64,000 nucleotides of DNA, from contig LVEI03000001.1 in assembly GCA_001595385.3 (NCBI GenBank), positions 558,001 through 622,000 of the forward strand, given 5' to 3'. Under the pieces are notes generated by a model, which worked only from the letters and a program-made list of their open reading frames with translations, was not told the DNA's origin and did no database searches. Made by a program: the position numbers and the translations under genes. Positions 8,181 through 17,108 of this stretch are shown piece after piece (position 1 is the first letter of the stretch; every line of letters begins with the position of its first letter). The DNA comes from Deltaproteobacteria bacterium GWC2_55_46 (lineage in GTDB: Bacteria; Desulfobacterota; GWC2-55-46).

Positions 8181-8918
8181 TTAATGTGCCTGACAGGGCT
8201 CTCCGCCAGCCTCTCCAGAGGCCCTTCTCAGGGCCTCATCGAGCGGTATGACCCTTAGAGAGAGCTCCTCGGCGGCGGCTCCGGGGCCTACGGCCTCTTC
8301 TATCGTAAACGCGCCCGACCTCGTCCTTCGAAGCTCTGCCAGATGGCCTCCGCAGCCGAGCCGTACACCGAGGTCATGGCAGATCGACCTTACATAGGTG
8401 CCGCCGGAACAAAGGGCCCTGAATTCAACTATCGGCGGCTCTATCTTCAGGGGCTCCATCTCGTAGACCTCTATCTCCCTCGCCTCGCGCTCTATGGTCA
8501 CTCCCTTCCTGGCAAGCTTATAGAGCGGGACACCTTTTGACTTCAAGGCCGAATACATGGGAGGGACCTGGGTTATGCGCCCCTTGAAGGCCTCTAACGC
8601 CTTTTTTATCTCGACAGGTGAAAGGGCCGAGGTATCTGAAGTGCTCAGGACCTTGCCCTCTCGGTCGTATGTGTCGGTCTCTTCGCCCAGCTTGCAGGAA
8701 GCGACATATTCCTTAGCGCCTCCGCCAAGGCTTGAGGCGAATTTTGTGGCGGAGTCAATGACAAGGACCAGTACCCCTGTGGCCAGAGGGTCGAGCGTGC
8801 CAAGATGCCCGACCTTTTTCGCGTTCAACTTTCTTTTGACGTGCGCTACGACGTCATGGGATGTCCAGCCCTGGGGCTTGTCCATGACGAGGACGCCGTT
8901 ATACCCTGGCGAATGCAC
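8181..8918 (-). CDS. truB: tRNA pseudouridine(55) synthase TruB
   Basis: A 245-residue TruB. It has MDKPQGWTSHDVV near the N-terminus, then the catalytic motif GTLDPLATGVL with the Asp nucleophile (about residue 43), YVASCKLGEETDT, and the later CSGGTYVRSICHDLG motif. It makes pseudouridine at position 55 of the T-loop of tRNAs. The start is GTG at 8916-8918, overlapping the end of nrnA by 20 bp, with GAGG about 9 nt upstream; the next ATG (codon 12) lacks a ribosome site. It lacks a clear C-terminal PUA extension, so it is of the shorter type. Confidence 0.96.
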   Translation of the reverse strand: MHSPGYNGVLVMDKPQGWTSHDVVAHVKRKLNAKKVGHLGTLDPLATGVLVLVIDSATKFASSLGGGAKEYVASCKLGEETDTYDREGKVLSTSDTSALSPVEIKKALEAFKGRITQVPPMYSALKSKGVPLYKLARKGVTIEREAREIEVYEMEPLKIEPPIVEFRALCSGGTYVRSICHDLGVRLGCGGHLAELRRTRSGAFTIEEAVGPGAAAEELSLRVIPLDEALRRASGEAGGEPCQAH

Positions 8919-9885
8919 CCTTGAGCGCCTCTATCACCCTATTCTTTACATCTTCAAGGCTTCCCTTGAGCATGAAACCCGCCGCGTTCCTGTGGCCGCC
9001 GCCGCCGAAGGACATGGCGACATCCGCCACGTCCACGTCGCCCTTTGAGCGAAGCGAGACCTTGTACTCAAGCTCTCCTGCCTCCCTGAAGAGCACGCCG
9101 ACCTCCACGCCCGCTATCCCCCTGGCGTAGTTGACGAACCCGTCGGCGAGGTCCTTTTCGGCCTCAGCCTTCCGGAACATCTCCTGGGATACCGTGACCA
9201 TCGCTACCCTGGCGTGTCCGTTGCTGTTTAGGTCTATGACCTCAAGCGTATTAAGCACCATGCCGAGGAGCTTGTACTTCCTTGCCGGATGGTTCTCATA
9301 GACCCTCTTGGAGACCTCCCAGGGCTCTGCCCCGAGCCTGACGAGATCTCCGGCCTTGATAAACGATTCTGGCGTGGCTGATGAATAATGGAATGAGCCG
9401 GTGTCGGTGTGTATGGCGACATAGAGGTTTACCGCGACTTCACGTGTTATCGGCAGGGACGCGGCCTTGCAGAGGTCGTAGACCATCTCTCCGGCGGCGC
9501 TCGCACCGGGCTCTATCACGTTTATGTCTCCGAAAGAATCGTTGGTGGCGTGATGGTCGACGTTTATTAGCTTGCCGTGGTGCTTAAAAGAGACAAAACC
9601 CTTGCCGAGGCGCTCCTTCTGGCCGCAGTCGACCGCGAAGGTCGCGTCAAATGGCGCGGCCCCTTCGAGGCTGTGCACCACGGTGTCGGCGCCTGGAAGG
9701 AACATGAAAAGCTCTGGCACAGGGTCTTCAAGGTAGGCGACAGCGTCTTTGCCGATATTCCTCAACGCGAGCGCCAGCCCAAGAAGGGACCCGAGGGCGT
9801 CGCCCTCAGGGCTTACGTGCGAGACCACGAGGAACCGCTTGCCTTTTTTTATCTCAGCTTTTACTTCTTCGAACCTGTTGTCCAT
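8899..9885 (-). CDS. nrnA: DHH/DHHA1 phosphoesterase, NrnA-like (oligoribonuclease / pAp phosphatase)
   Basis: A 328-residue DHH-family phosphoesterase. Motif I is SHVSPEGDALGS (residues 23-34), motif III is VDHHATN (about 110-116) and the C-terminal DHHA1 domain ends with FGGGGHRNAAGF. Members degrade 2-5 nt RNA oligomers and dephosphorylate pAp in bacteria lacking Orn. Location within the infB-rbfA-truB cluster is the normal setting for this gene. It starts at ATG 9885, 26 bp after rbfA, and overlaps truB by 20 bp. Motif I has PEGD instead of PDGD, a conservative change. Cytoplasmic; expected to need Mn2+. Confidence 0.93.
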   Translation of the reverse strand: MDNRFEEVKAEIKKGKRFLVVSHVSPEGDALGSLLGLALALRNIGKDAVAYLEDPVPELFMFLPGADTVVHSLEGAAPFDATFAVDCGQKERLGKGFVSFKHHGKLINVDHHATNDSFGDINVIEPGASAAGEMVYDLCKAASLPITREVAVNLYVAIHTDTGSFHYSSATPESFIKAGDLVRLGAEPWEVSKRVYENHPARKYKLLGMVLNTLEVIDLNSNGHARVAMVTVSQEMFRKAEAEKDLADGFVNYARGIAGVEVGVLFREAGELEYKVSLRSKGDVDVADVAMSFGGGGHRNAAGFMLKGSLEDVKNRVIEALKGAFARV

Positions 9886-9911
9886 TATGAGAAATCCAGC
9901 CCCTGATTGAC

Positions 9912-10268
9912 TTAAAGGCTGCCTCCTTCTTTCATTTCGCGTATGACCCGCTCTATCTTTTCAGCATACTCGAGAGAGTCGTCAAACAGGAACATGACCT
10001 TAGGAATATGCCTCAAGTCCAGCCTTTTTGCAAGGCTCCTCCTGACATAGCCGCTCGCGCTGGTGAGCCCCTGCCTGCTTTTTTCCTTGTCGGCGTCGCT
10101 TCCGATCTGGCTGAAATAGACCTTGGCCTCCTTGAGGTCAGGAGTAAGCTCCGCCTTTGTTATGGTCACGAACCCTATCCTAGGGTCCTTTATCTCTCCG
10201 TGGAGTATCATCGAGGCGACCTCCTGTTTTATAAGGTCGCCTACCCTGTCGGCACGCCTGTAGCTCAT
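9912..10268 (-). CDS. rbfA: Ribosome-binding factor A
   Basis: A 118-residue single KH-type domain protein. The N-terminus SYRRADRVGDLIKQEVASMI and the segment DPRIGFVTITKAELTPDLKEAKVYFS are typical of RbfA. It binds the immature 30S subunit and helps 16S rRNA 5' end maturation and cold adaptation. ATG start with AAGGA 9 nt upstream. It lies between the DUF503 gene and nrnA, the usual order in nusA-infB operons. Confidence 0.96.
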   Translation of the reverse strand: MSYRRADRVGDLIKQEVASMILHGEIKDPRIGFVTITKAELTPDLKEAKVYFSQIGSDADKEKSRQGLTSASGYVRRSLAKRLDLRHIPKVMFLFDDSLEYAEKIERVIREMKEGGSL

Positions 10269-10352
10269 CTATTTTTTCCTTCCGGGAATCGGTTCAGGAC
10301 TTCGAGGGCCTCGATAAAGAAAATTACTGCGGATGACACAAGAGAGGTCAGC

Positions 10353-10640
10353 CTAGAAGTTCACTATCTCTATCTCGCTGTCCGTCACTTCGGCGAGGTG
10401 AAGGCCCTCTATGAAATTCAACACCTTGTCAAGGACCGAGTTCACAAAGGCCCTGTCGTTGCCGACCGCCGTGATGCCGATCTCCGCCCTCTGCCAGACG
10501 TCGTTGCCGCCCACTTCTGCGACCGAGACGTTGAACTTGTTCTTTACCTTCTCTATAACGCTCTTCAATACCTGCCGCTTGTCCTTGAGGGAATTGCTTG
10601 CGTGCAGGATGAGCGTGACCCTTGCAACACCTACTACCAT
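10353..10640 (-). CDS. ylxP: DUF503 family protein (YlxP-like)
   Basis: A 95-residue DUF503 protein, starting MVVGVARVTLILHASNSLKD and containing KRQVLKSVIEKVKNKF and VAEVGGNDVWQRAEIGI. The family, called YlxP in Firmicutes, is encoded between infB and rbfA and is thought to assist ribosome maturation; its exact role is not settled. An upstream in-frame start would add 20 residues, but those are translated largely from the dispersed repeat downstream of infB and do not belong to the family, so I chose the ATG at 10638-10640. No strong ribosome site is visible. Confidence 0.9.
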   Translation of the reverse strand: MVVGVARVTLILHASNSLKDKRQVLKSVIEKVKNKFNVSVAEVGGNDVWQRAEIGITAVGNDRAFVNSVLDKVLNFIEGLHLAEVTDSEIEIVNF

Positions 10641-10678
10641 CTTTAAAACTGCCTTAAGTCGCTGACAAACACTGTGTT

Positions 10679-10802
10679 CAAGCTGCTCAAAAAGATCCAT
10701 ATGCGAGGCAATTCCCGCCGTTGATGAATGAGGCGTACTCTTCGTGAACGCCGTAGCAGAAGCGACGATGATAACGACGCAGATGGACTTATTTCATGCC
10801 TG
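10679..10802 (-). repeat. Dispersed palindromic repeat A, copy 2 (abuts infB stop)
   Basis: A 124 bp element with left end CAAGCTGCTCAAAAAGATCC, the shared CATATGCGAGGC block, central GGCGTAC/GTTCACGAAGAGTACGCC-type dyad and right end GCAGATGGACTT...TG. It ends at 10802 and the TAA stop of infB occupies 10803-10805, so the copy begins exactly at the stop codon on the coding strand. Confidence 0.85.
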
Positions 10803-13226
10803 TTAAAGCTTGGCGGCTTCCTCTTTCAGAGTATAGAGCTCGATGACGTCGCCCACTTTAAGGTCGTTATAGCCCTCGATGGTCATTCCGCACTCGAAGC
10901 CGGAAGCGACCTCCTTTACGTCCTCCTTGAACCTCTTGAGAGACGAGAGCTTGCCGTCATAGATGACGATGTTGTCGCGTATCAGGCGGGCCTTCGAGCC
11001 CCTTACGGCCTTGCCATCCGACATGAAGCAACCCGCGACATTGCCGACCTTGGTTATACGGAAGACCTCCCTTACGGTCGCCCTGCCGAGGACCTCTTCC
11101 TTGACCACCGGGGCGAGCATGCCCTCCATCGCGGCCCTTATTTCGTCCACGAGGTTGTAGATGATGTCATAGAGGCGGAGGTCGACATTCTCCCTCTCGG
11201 CAAGCGCCTGGGCCTTGGCGTCCGGCCTGATGTTGAAGCCTATGACTATGGCGTTGGAAGCGGACGCGAGCATGACGTCGCCCTCGTTGATGCCGCCTGC
11301 GCCGCTGTGGATGACCCTTATCTTCACGGCCTCGGTCGGAAGCTTGGCGAGCGTTTCCTTGACGGCCTCGACAGAGCCCTGCACGTCCGCCTTGATGATA
11401 AGGTTGAGGTCCTTGACCTCGCCCTTGCTTATCTTGTCGTAAAGGTCGGTGAGGCTCACCTTCGCGGTCTTCATGCGGTCTTTCTCTATGCTCTTGCGCT
11501 CCCTTATGGCAGCTATCTGCTTGGCTGTGGCCTCATCCTTGACGGCCGCGAAGGTATCTCCCGCCAAAGGCACGCCGGAAAGTCCGAATATCTCTATCGG
11601 CATTGACGGGCCGGCGCCATCTACGCGCTTGCCCCAGTCGTCTATCATCGCCCTTATCCTGCCGTAATGTATGCCTGAGACTATCGCGTCGCCTACTTTA
11701 AGCGTGCCGTCCTGGATGAGGACTGTCGATACCGGGCCTCTGCCCTTGTCGAGCTTGGCCTCGACGACCACGCCTCTGGCAGGGGAGTCCGGGTTGGCCT
11801 TAAGCTCAAGCACCTCGGCCTGAAGGAGTATCATCTCGAGGAGTTCCTTTATCTTGATGCCCTTCTTTGCCGAGACCTCGATGAATATGGTATCGCCACC
11901 CCACTCCTCGGATACGAGTCCGTAGGTCGTAAGCTCCTGCTTTATCCTGCCGGAGTCCGCCTGCGGAAGGTCTATCTTGTTGATGGCGACTATGATGGGC
12001 ACTCCTGCAGCCTTGGAGTGGTTTATGGCCTCTATGGTCTGCGGCATGACGCCGTCGTCAGCAGCGACGACAAGGATGACTATGTCGGTCGCCTTGGCTC
12101 CCCTCGCCCTCATGGCGGTGAAGGCCTCATGGCCGGGGGTATCAAGGAAGGTGACGTCGCCTTTATCGAGGTGGACGTGGTAAGCGCCTATGTGCTGGGT
12201 TATCCCTCCGGCCTCTCCGCTTACAACGTTCGTCTTCCTTATGGCGTCAAGAAGAGAGGTCTTGCCGTGGTCTACATGGCCCATGACCGTGACGACCGGG
12301 GCCCTGTGCTGCCTCTCCCCTGCAGCGGCCTCGGCGCCTGTCTCCATGAGGCTCTCTTCCTGGACGGCCGCGCTCTCTACCTCGTAGTCATAGTCCTGGG
12401 CGATGAGCGTGACGGCGTCCATGTCTATAAGCTGGTTCACTGTAGCCATTATGCCAAGGCCCATGAGCTTCTTTATTATCTCTCCGGCCTTTACCCCTAT
12501 CTTTTGCGAAAGATCGGCTACACTTATGGCGTCTACTATCCTTACGACCCTCTTTGTGGCCTTTGGCACCGTTATCTCGGTCTTCTTCATAGGCCGGGCC
12601 TGTACGGCCGCTTTTCTGGTGTCCCTCTGGTACCTGTCTTTTTTCTGAGGGCGCCTGGACGGGAAGAACTTCCTTACATCAGGCTCCTTGCTGAATACCT
12701 TCTCTGTCTTTATGGCCTTATCGACGGGGGCAGGCGCCTGTACGGCGGCTTCGGCGGCAGGGGCCTCGGCAACAGGAGCTTCTTCGACCAGGGCGGGGAT
12801 AGCCTCTTCCTCCTCCGCCTTTAACTCTGCCAGTATCTCGGCGGCGGATTTCTCCTTCGTCTTCTTGACAGCAGGTTTCTTGAGCGCCTCTCTTTTCTCA
12901 TCTGCCTTTGTCTTGAGCTTTCCGGGCCTGGCGCCTTTTTTCTCTTCCTTCGTTTCTTCTTTTTTGACGGCGGATGGAGCGGCAGCTGCACCGGGCTTTT
13001 GCACGACTTCGGCCTGGGCCTTCTTATCTGGCTGGGCAGACACCTCCGCAGCTGGCCTGGCCTCGGCGGCTATCGGCGCTGTAATTGTCTCTGCCGGGAC
13101 TGTCTCTTCAGGCGCTGGCGCCGGTTTCGCGGAAGTCCTTCTCCTTATTACCGAGGGCTTTATCCGCTTTTCCTCGACATCCACTGCCTGCTGCGGTTTT
13201 TCTTTTTCTTTTTCTTTTTGTGTCAT
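10803..13226 (-). CDS. infB: Translation initiation factor IF-2
   Basis: An 807-residue IF-2. The first ~200 residues are a low-complexity Ala/Glu/Lys/Pro-rich extension, followed by an IF2-N helical domain (about 225-285). The GTPase has G1 [13 protein letters not shown]2 region [14 protein letters not shown]3 DTPGHEAF, G4 NKID and G5 SAKKG. Domains II-IV follow, ending in the fMet-tRNA-binding C-terminal domain ([15 protein letters not shown]). It places initiator tRNA in the 30S P site and promotes subunit joining. AGGA directly precedes the ATG. It follows ylxR by 57 bp. The repetitive N-terminus is normal for the family and varies between species. Confidence 0.98.
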   Translation of the reverse strand: MTQKEKEKEKPQQAVDVEEKRIKPSVIRRRTSAKPAPAPEETVPAETITAPIAAEARPAAEVSAQPDKKAQAEVVQKPGAAAAPSAVKKEETKEEKKGARPGKLKTKADEKREALKKPAVKKTKEKSAAEILAELKAEEEEAIPALVEEAPVAEAPAAEAAVQAPAPVDKAIKTEKVFSKEPDVRKFFPSRRPQKKDRYQRDTRKAAVQARPMKKTEITVPKATKRVVRIVDAISVADLSQKIGVKAGEIIKKLMGLGIMATVNQLIDMDAVTLIAQDYDYEVESAAVQEESLMETGAEAAAGERQHRAPVVTVMGHVDHGKTSLLDAIRKTNVVSGEAGGITQHIGAYHVHLDKGDVTFLDTPGHEAFTAMRARGAKATDIVILVVAADDGVMPQTIEAINHSKAAGVPIIVAINKIDLPQADSGRIKQELTTYGLVSEEWGGDTIFIEVSAKKGIKIKELLEMILLQAEVLELKANPDSPARGVVVEAKLDKGRGPVSTVLIQDGTLKVGDAIVSGIHYGRIRAMIDDWGKRVDGAGPSMPIEIFGLSGVPLAGDTFAAVKDEATAKQIAAIRERKSIEKDRMKTAKVSLTDLYDKISKGEVKDLNLIIKADVQGSVEAVKETLAKLPTEAVKIRVIHSGAGGINEGDVMLASASNAIVIGFNIRPDAKAQALAERENVDLRLYDIIYNLVDEIRAAMEGMLAPVVKEEVLGRATVREVFRITKVGNVAGCFMSDGKAVRGSKARLIRDNIVIYDGKLSSLKRFKEDVKEVASGFECGMTIEGYNDLKVGDVIELYTLKEEAAKL

Positions 13227-13283
13227 TTTCCTCGCCCGAAAATTATTGCCAGGACCATGGATCCCAACAGTATGAAAACAATT

Positions 13284-13553
13284 TCAACCCCGGCCTCTTT
13301 CGAGACCGGCCTTTATATGCGCCCACAGGGCCTCATGGCCGGCTATCTCAACCTTCGACTTGAGGGCCCTTGATAAAGCGTTCTTTCTGATCGCCTCGTT
13401 AAGACAACTCTCCTGAGGGCATATATAAGCCCCTCTGCCGCCGAGCCTGCCTGATGGGTCCGGCTCAAGAAAGCCGGAGCCGCCGAGCGCGAGCCTTACA
13501 AGTGAAGCCTTCTCACGGACGGACCTGCAGCCCAGGCACGTCCTCTCAGGCAT
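13284..13553 (-). CDS. ylxR: YlxR/DUF448 RNA-binding protein
   Basis: An 89-residue protein beginning MPERTCLGCR with CxxC, then LVRLALGG, GRLGGRGAYICP and a C-terminal NALSRALK helix. This is the DUF448 fold found between nusA and infB, an RNA- or nucleoid-binding regulator by homology. A longer start 24 nt upstream is in frame, but the ATG at 13551-13553 gives the standard N-terminus. It overlaps the nusA stop by 8 bp (ATGCCTGA) with GGGAAGGG just upstream. Confidence 0.9.
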   Translation of the reverse strand: MPERTCLGCRSVREKASLVRLALGGSGFLEPDPSGRLGGRGAYICPQESCLNEAIRKNALSRALKSKVEIAGHEALWAHIKAGLERGRG

Positions 13554-14859
13554 TACCCTTCCCGGCGAGGGCCGCAACAGCGTCCATTATGCTGTCTATG
13601 CCCTCTTCGTCCAATCCTTCTATCTTTTGAAGCTTCTCCCTTGTGGCCTTCATGACGCCGTCAGAGCCCTCGTACCCGGCTGCGGCGAGTGTCGCGGCGA
13701 TCTCTGAAGAGATGCCGAGCGTTTCTTCCATTTCCTTTGCCGCGGCCGCCCTCTCCCTCTCTTCCCTTTCGCCGGCTGCCTGGACCTCTTTTCTCAAGGC
13801 CTCTTCAGGAGAGAGCTTCTCCTTGCCGCTCTTTGAATCGGACTCGGTGCGAATGTCTATCTTCCAACCGGTGAGCTTTGCGGCGAGCCTTACGTTCTGC
13901 CCCTTCTTGCCTATCGCCAGGGAGAGCTGATCGTCCGGGACGATGACCTCCATCGAGTGCTCAGCGTCATCAGTTACGACCCTGGATATCTGGGCTGGCG
14001 AGAGCGTGTTCTTTACGAATATAGCCGGTTCGTCGGACCAGTGGACGATGTCGATCTTTTCGCCCTTCAGTTCCTGCACCACCGCCTGGACCCTCGACCC
14101 CTTCATGCCCACGCATGCTCCAACCGCGTCCACGTCCGAATTATGTGATAAGACGGCTATCTTGGCCCTGTCGCCGGGCTCCCTCGCCGCGCCTTTTATC
14201 TCAACGATGCCTTCGTACAGCTCGGGGACCTCCATCTGGAAAAGCTTCATCAGGAAGGCCGGATGCGTCCTTGAAAGGCCTATCTGAGGGCCTTTCGCCT
14301 CGACCTTGACGTCAAGTATTATGCCCCTTATCCTTTCGCCCTGCCTGTATCCCTCGCGCCTGACCTGCTCCTTTTTCGGGAGCACAGCCTCCGCCCTTCC
14401 GAGGTCTACTATTATGTCGCCCTTCTCGAACCTCTGGACTATGCCGGTTACGATCTCGCCCCTCTTGGAGGAGTACTCGTTATAGACGATATTGCGCTCC
14501 GCCTCACGCACCTTCTGTATGATTATCTGCTTCGCGGTCTGGGCGTCGATACGGCCGAACTCCTTGGAATCGAGCTTCACCCCGAGGCTGTCACCGAGGG
14601 CCACTTCCGGGTCGAGCTCCCTGGCGGCGTCAAAGCCTATCTGGGTATCGGGGTCCGCGACCTCTTCGACAACGTCCTTGAAGACGAAGAGCTCTATCTC
14701 GCCCATCTCTTCCTGGTAGTGCGCCTCTATGATCTTGTTCGGGCCGAACCTCTTCTCGGCGGCCTTGAGCATCGCGGTCTCGAGGGCCTCGATAAGGATA
14801 TACTTGTCGATCCCCTTGTCCTTGCCGACCTGGTCGATTATATTGGCCAAGTTAAGCAT
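13546..14859 (-). CDS. nusA: Transcription termination/antitermination protein NusA
   Basis: A 437-residue NusA. Order: N-terminal RNA polymerase-binding domain (1-130), S1 domain (about 135-200, GEIVTGIVQRFEKGDIIVDLG), two KH domains (about 205-345, with VGACVGMKGSRVQAVVQELKGEKID and LAIGKKGQNVRLAAKLTGWKIDI), then a short C-terminal acidic helix-hairpin-helix segment (about 380-430). It controls pausing, termination and antitermination. Strong GGAGG with a 7-nt spacer precedes the ATG. Second gene of the operon after rimP. A terminator-like hairpin stands in the leader of this operon, which fits the autoregulation known for nusA operons elsewhere. Confidence 0.98.
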   Translation of the reverse strand: MLNLANIIDQVGKDKGIDKYILIEALETAMLKAAEKRFGPNKIIEAHYQEEMGEIELFVFKDVVEEVADPDTQIGFDAARELDPEVALGDSLGVKLDSKEFGRIDAQTAKQIIIQKVREAERNIVYNEYSSKRGEIVTGIVQRFEKGDIIVDLGRAEAVLPKKEQVRREGYRQGERIRGIILDVKVEAKGPQIGLSRTHPAFLMKLFQMEVPELYEGIVEIKGAAREPGDRAKIAVLSHNSDVDAVGACVGMKGSRVQAVVQELKGEKIDIVHWSDEPAIFVKNTLSPAQISRVVTDDAEHSMEVIVPDDQLSLAIGKKGQNVRLAAKLTGWKIDIRTESDSKSGKEKLSPEEALRKEVQAAGEREERERAAAAKEMEETLGISSEIAATLAAAGYEGSDGVMKATREKLQKIEGLDEEGIDSIMDAVAALAGKGNA

Positions 14860-14892
14860 TCAAAAACCTCCAGCTTCTTCCTGTAAATTTTT

Positions 14893-15357
14893 TCAGATCT
14901 CTATTTCAAGCCTTGCCTTCTCGATATTCGAGACGGCAATCATAAACTTCTTTCCGTCAAAGTCGGTCACGAGCACCGTGCCGTCCCTTACCTCGTCTAT
15001 GACGGCCTTGAAATTCCTCCTGCCGTCAATAGCCTCCATGGTCTTTATCTTCGCCCTTCTGCCGGCGTACCTGGCAAAATCCCTTTCGGTCTTGAGCGGC
15101 CTGTCGAGGCCCGGCGAAGATACCTCCAGGTTGTAGCTCTGGGGTATCGGGTCTTCAACGTCCAATATGGTGCTGAATTCGCGGCTCACCTGCTCGCAGT
15201 CGTGCACGGTGATGCCGCCGGGCTTGTCTATGTAGACCCTCAAGACCCTCCGTCCATGCTCGGAGGCGAACGATACGTCGACGAGTTCCAGCCCCAGCCC
15301 ATCGGCCACCGGCTGGGCGAGCTGCCTTATCCTGTCTTCAACGCCTTCGGGCTTCAT
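14893..15357 (-). CDS. rimP: Ribosome maturation factor RimP
   Basis: A 154-residue RimP (YhbC) from the ATG at 15355-15357. The longer frame adds 13 residues, but GGAGG lies 5 nt before the internal ATG. N-terminal domain: RIRQLAQPVADGLGLELVDV, then RRVLRVYIDKPGGITVHDCEQVSRE. Mid-protein: YNLEVSSPGLDRPLKTERDF, the family signature. The C-terminal SH3-like part covers about 95-154. It assists 30S maturation. It is the first gene of the rimP-nusA-infB operon, with a promoter and an attenuator-like hairpin upstream. Confidence 0.95.
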   Translation of the reverse strand: MKPEGVEDRIRQLAQPVADGLGLELVDVSFASEHGRRVLRVYIDKPGGITVHDCEQVSREFSTILDVEDPIPQSYNLEVSSPGLDRPLKTERDFARYAGRRAKIKTMEAIDGRRNFKAVIDEVRDGTVLVTDFDGKKFMIAVSNIEKARLEIEI

Positions 15358-15423
15358 CCCTTCCTCCGCCCCTGGACGAAGCCCGGCAAAAAACATATTG
15401 CGGGGAGACCGGTTCTTCTCCCA

Positions 15424-15452
15424 AACAAAAAAAGTGAGCGAAGGCCCACTTT
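15424..15452 (-). terminator. Intrinsic-terminator-like hairpin in the rimP-nusA leader
   Basis: On the minus strand AAAGTGGGC - CTTC - GCTCACTTT forms a 9 bp stem (one G-T) with a 4-nt loop (15431-15452), running straight into a T-rich tail (15424-15430 and on). It lies between the likely operon promoter (15480-15508) and rimP, so it would act on the nascent leader as an attenuator. Confidence 0.6.
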
Positions 15453-15479
15453 CGATGTAAGAGGGGTTTTAATCTTTAT

Positions 15480-15508
15480 AATTTAGCACACAAGAATCGT
15501 CATTGCAA
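15480..15508 (-). promoter_or_regulatory. Probable promoter of the rimP-nusA-infB operon
   Basis: Minus strand: TTGCAA (15503-15508), 17 bp spacer, TAAATT (15480-15485) overlapping a TATAAA. It would start transcription near 15473, about 115 nt before the rimP ATG. The 313 bp gap between rimP and the divergent BON gene holds this, the attenuator-like hairpin, a small TCTGCC/GGCAGA stem near 15561 and the plus-strand promoter at 15602-15630. Confidence 0.5.
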
Positions 15509-15601
15509 GGCCAAAGTAAAGGTTTTTCAAGTTGAAACGTGCTGATTGATCTCTGCCGAACAAGGCAGAACCGGCCTTTGCCGCGGTTATTTAAAAACAC
15601 C

Positions 15602-15630
15602 TTGTTAAAGGGAGGATGCTCTGCTATACT
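15602..15630 (+). promoter_or_regulatory. Sigma-70-type promoter for the BON-domain gene
   Basis: TTGTTA (15602-15607), exactly 17 bp, TATACT (15625-15630) on the plus strand, 40 bp before the ATG at 15671. Confidence 0.65.
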
Positions 15631-15670
15631 CAACACAGTTTAATCCTTTCATCGATCGGCTCCTTCGATA

Positions 15671-16363
15671 ATGACCCCTGACAGACACACTTCCAAAGAC
15701 CCTGTAAAGGCCCTTAAGGCAGCGCTCACTGACGAGTTGCGCCTCGACCCGGTAGCATTTCCCATCGACGTGCAGATGGAGAACGGCTCAATCATGGTCG
15801 ACGGCGTGGTCGAGAAGGTCTCTCAAAAAAAGAGGGCGATCCTTTTCGCGATGGGGCTCGACGGCGTCTCCGGCGTAATAGACAGGCTCAGGGTAAGGCC
15901 TTCCTCCCACATGTCCGACGACGAGATAAAAAAACATATCTACGACGCCATCGCGGGGGAGAACGCCCTTACAGGCCTGAAGATCGAAACCGAGGTTATA
16001 AACGGCATAGTAGACCTGGAGGGCGAGGTCTGGTCTTTAAGCCACAAGAGGCTTGCCGGGGCGTTGGCGTGGTGGGTGCCCGGAGCGACAGACGTCATCA
16101 ACAGCATAGAGGTGGTCCCCTCGGAGTCTGACTCTGACGACGAGGTAAGCGACGCCTTGCGGCTCATCCTCGAGAAGGACAGGCTTGTCGACGCGGCAAG
16201 CATCAAGGTGCGCACAAGAGACTGGGTCGTAACGCTCGAAGGAGTAACGGGCAGCGCCGCAGAACGCGAAGCAGCCGAGGACGACGCATGGTTTACATGG
16301 GGCGTCAACGGAGTTGTGAACAAGATTATCGTGGACGCTACGAGCGTCCATAAACTGCCTTGA
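15671..16363 (+). CDS. Triple BON-domain protein
   Basis: A 230-residue protein made of three BON domains (about 10-76, 83-152 and 158-225), each with the V-x-G-x-V turn and terminal helix: GSIMVDGVVEKVSQKKRAI, GIVDLEGEVWSLSHKRLAG and WVVTLEGVTGSAAEREAA. BON domains usually bind membranes or ligands and occur in OsmY-like stress proteins, but this protein has no signal peptide, so it should be cytoplasmic. First of the only two plus-strand genes; a good promoter lies 40 bp upstream, though no clear Shine-Dalgarno is visible. Exact role unknown. Confidence 0.85.
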   Translation: MTPDRHTSKDPVKALKAALTDELRLDPVAFPIDVQMENGSIMVDGVVEKVSQKKRAILFAMGLDGVSGVIDRLRVRPSSHMSDDEIKKHIYDAIAGENALTGLKIETEVINGIVDLEGEVWSLSHKRLAGALAWWVPGATDVINSIEVVPSESDSDDEVSDALRLILEKDRLVDAASIKVRTRDWVVTLEGVTGSAAEREAAEDDAWFTWGVNGVVNKIIVDATSVHKLP

Positions 16364-16418
16364 ATCAGCGATCCCGCCTTGAACCGAACAAAACCCCAGC
16401 AGGAGGATGAGCCGAGTA

Positions 16419-17036
16419 ATGCGAAAGACCGCCGTAAAAAAGGAAAAGACCGCCGTAAAACCCAGGAAGAAAAGCACTACCAAGATAAGGATCACTGAAA
16501 TAGACCCGAGGATAACCAGCCATACGGGCCTTTTCGGCGAGGGCTGCTACGGCAGCTCCTGCAAGGACGAATGCTGCGGCTGGGGCTGTGATGTGGACTT
16601 CGCGTCCTACAAGATGATACTCAAGCACAGGGACCTCGTAGAGCCACTTATCGGGGCGAAGATCGAGGGTTGCTTCTCGACAGTCCTGAAAAAGGACGAC
16701 GACTATGTCGGCGGCGCTTACAGGGAGACCGCCGTGCGGAAAAAGGACAAGCTCTGCGCCTTTCACCTGAGAGGCTCCAAGGGCTGCTCCCTTTTCTACC
16801 TGTGGATATCCGAGAAGCTTCCCAAGAGGATAGTGCCCACGATCTGCAGGACCTACCCCATAACCTGGCACAGGGGCAGGCTCTTCGTGGACACCCCCCT
16901 CAAGAAGAACTGCAAGGCGAAGGAGAAGGTCCAGAAGGGCGTCAAGGTGCCGTCACTCTACGAGACCCAGAGGAAGGAAGTCCACGCGCTTTTCGACATA
17001 GCCAAAAAGGAAATGAAGAAGCTCCCTAAAAAGTAA
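16419..17036 (+). CDS. YkgJ-like cysteine-cluster protein
   Basis: A 205-residue soluble protein with a lysine-rich N-terminus and a cysteine cluster: GCYGSSCKDECCGWGCDVDF near residues 40-60, then single cysteines in GCF, LCAFH, GCSLF and ICRTYP, resembling the zinc/iron-chelating YkgJ/UPF0153 family. Biochemical role unknown. An ATG at 16407 touches AGGAGG (no spacing), so the ATG at 16419 (12 nt spacing) is the better start; the true start could be either. It follows the BON gene by about 55 bp and ends at a bidirectional terminator shared with the convergent cyclophilin gene. Confidence 0.75.
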   Translation: MRKTAVKKEKTAVKPRKKSTTKIRITEIDPRITSHTGLFGEGCYGSSCKDECCGWGCDVDFASYKMILKHRDLVEPLIGAKIEGCFSTVLKKDDDYVGGAYRETAVRKKDKLCAFHLRGSKGCSLFYLWISEKLPKRIVPTICRTYPITWHRGRLFVDTPLKKNCKAKEKVQKGVKVPSLYETQRKEVHALFDIAKKEMKKLPKK

Positions 17037-17053
17037 AAACACGATGTGGATGA

Positions 17054-17092
17054 AATAATAAAAAAGGCCCCGAAAGGGGCCTTTTTTATTAT
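17054..17092. terminator. Bidirectional intrinsic terminator
   Basis: AAAAAAGGCCCC-GAAA-GGGGCCTTTTTT with flanking ATAATA/TATTAT forms a perfect stem. It is flanked by A and T runs, so it works in both directions between the convergent YkgJ-like (ends 17036) and cyclophilin (ends 17109) genes. Confidence 0.95.
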
Positions 17093-17108
17093 CAAAGCAA
17101 GACGAAGT

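Noticed and set aside
10641-10700. Upstream extension of the DUF503 gene
   Set aside because: The extra 20 residues come largely from repeat A and do not match the family; the internal ATG gives the normal N-terminus.
15358-15670. A tRNA (metY-like) or other known RNA upstream of rimP
   Set aside because: No cloverleaf or T-loop sequence is found; only a promoter pair and hairpins.
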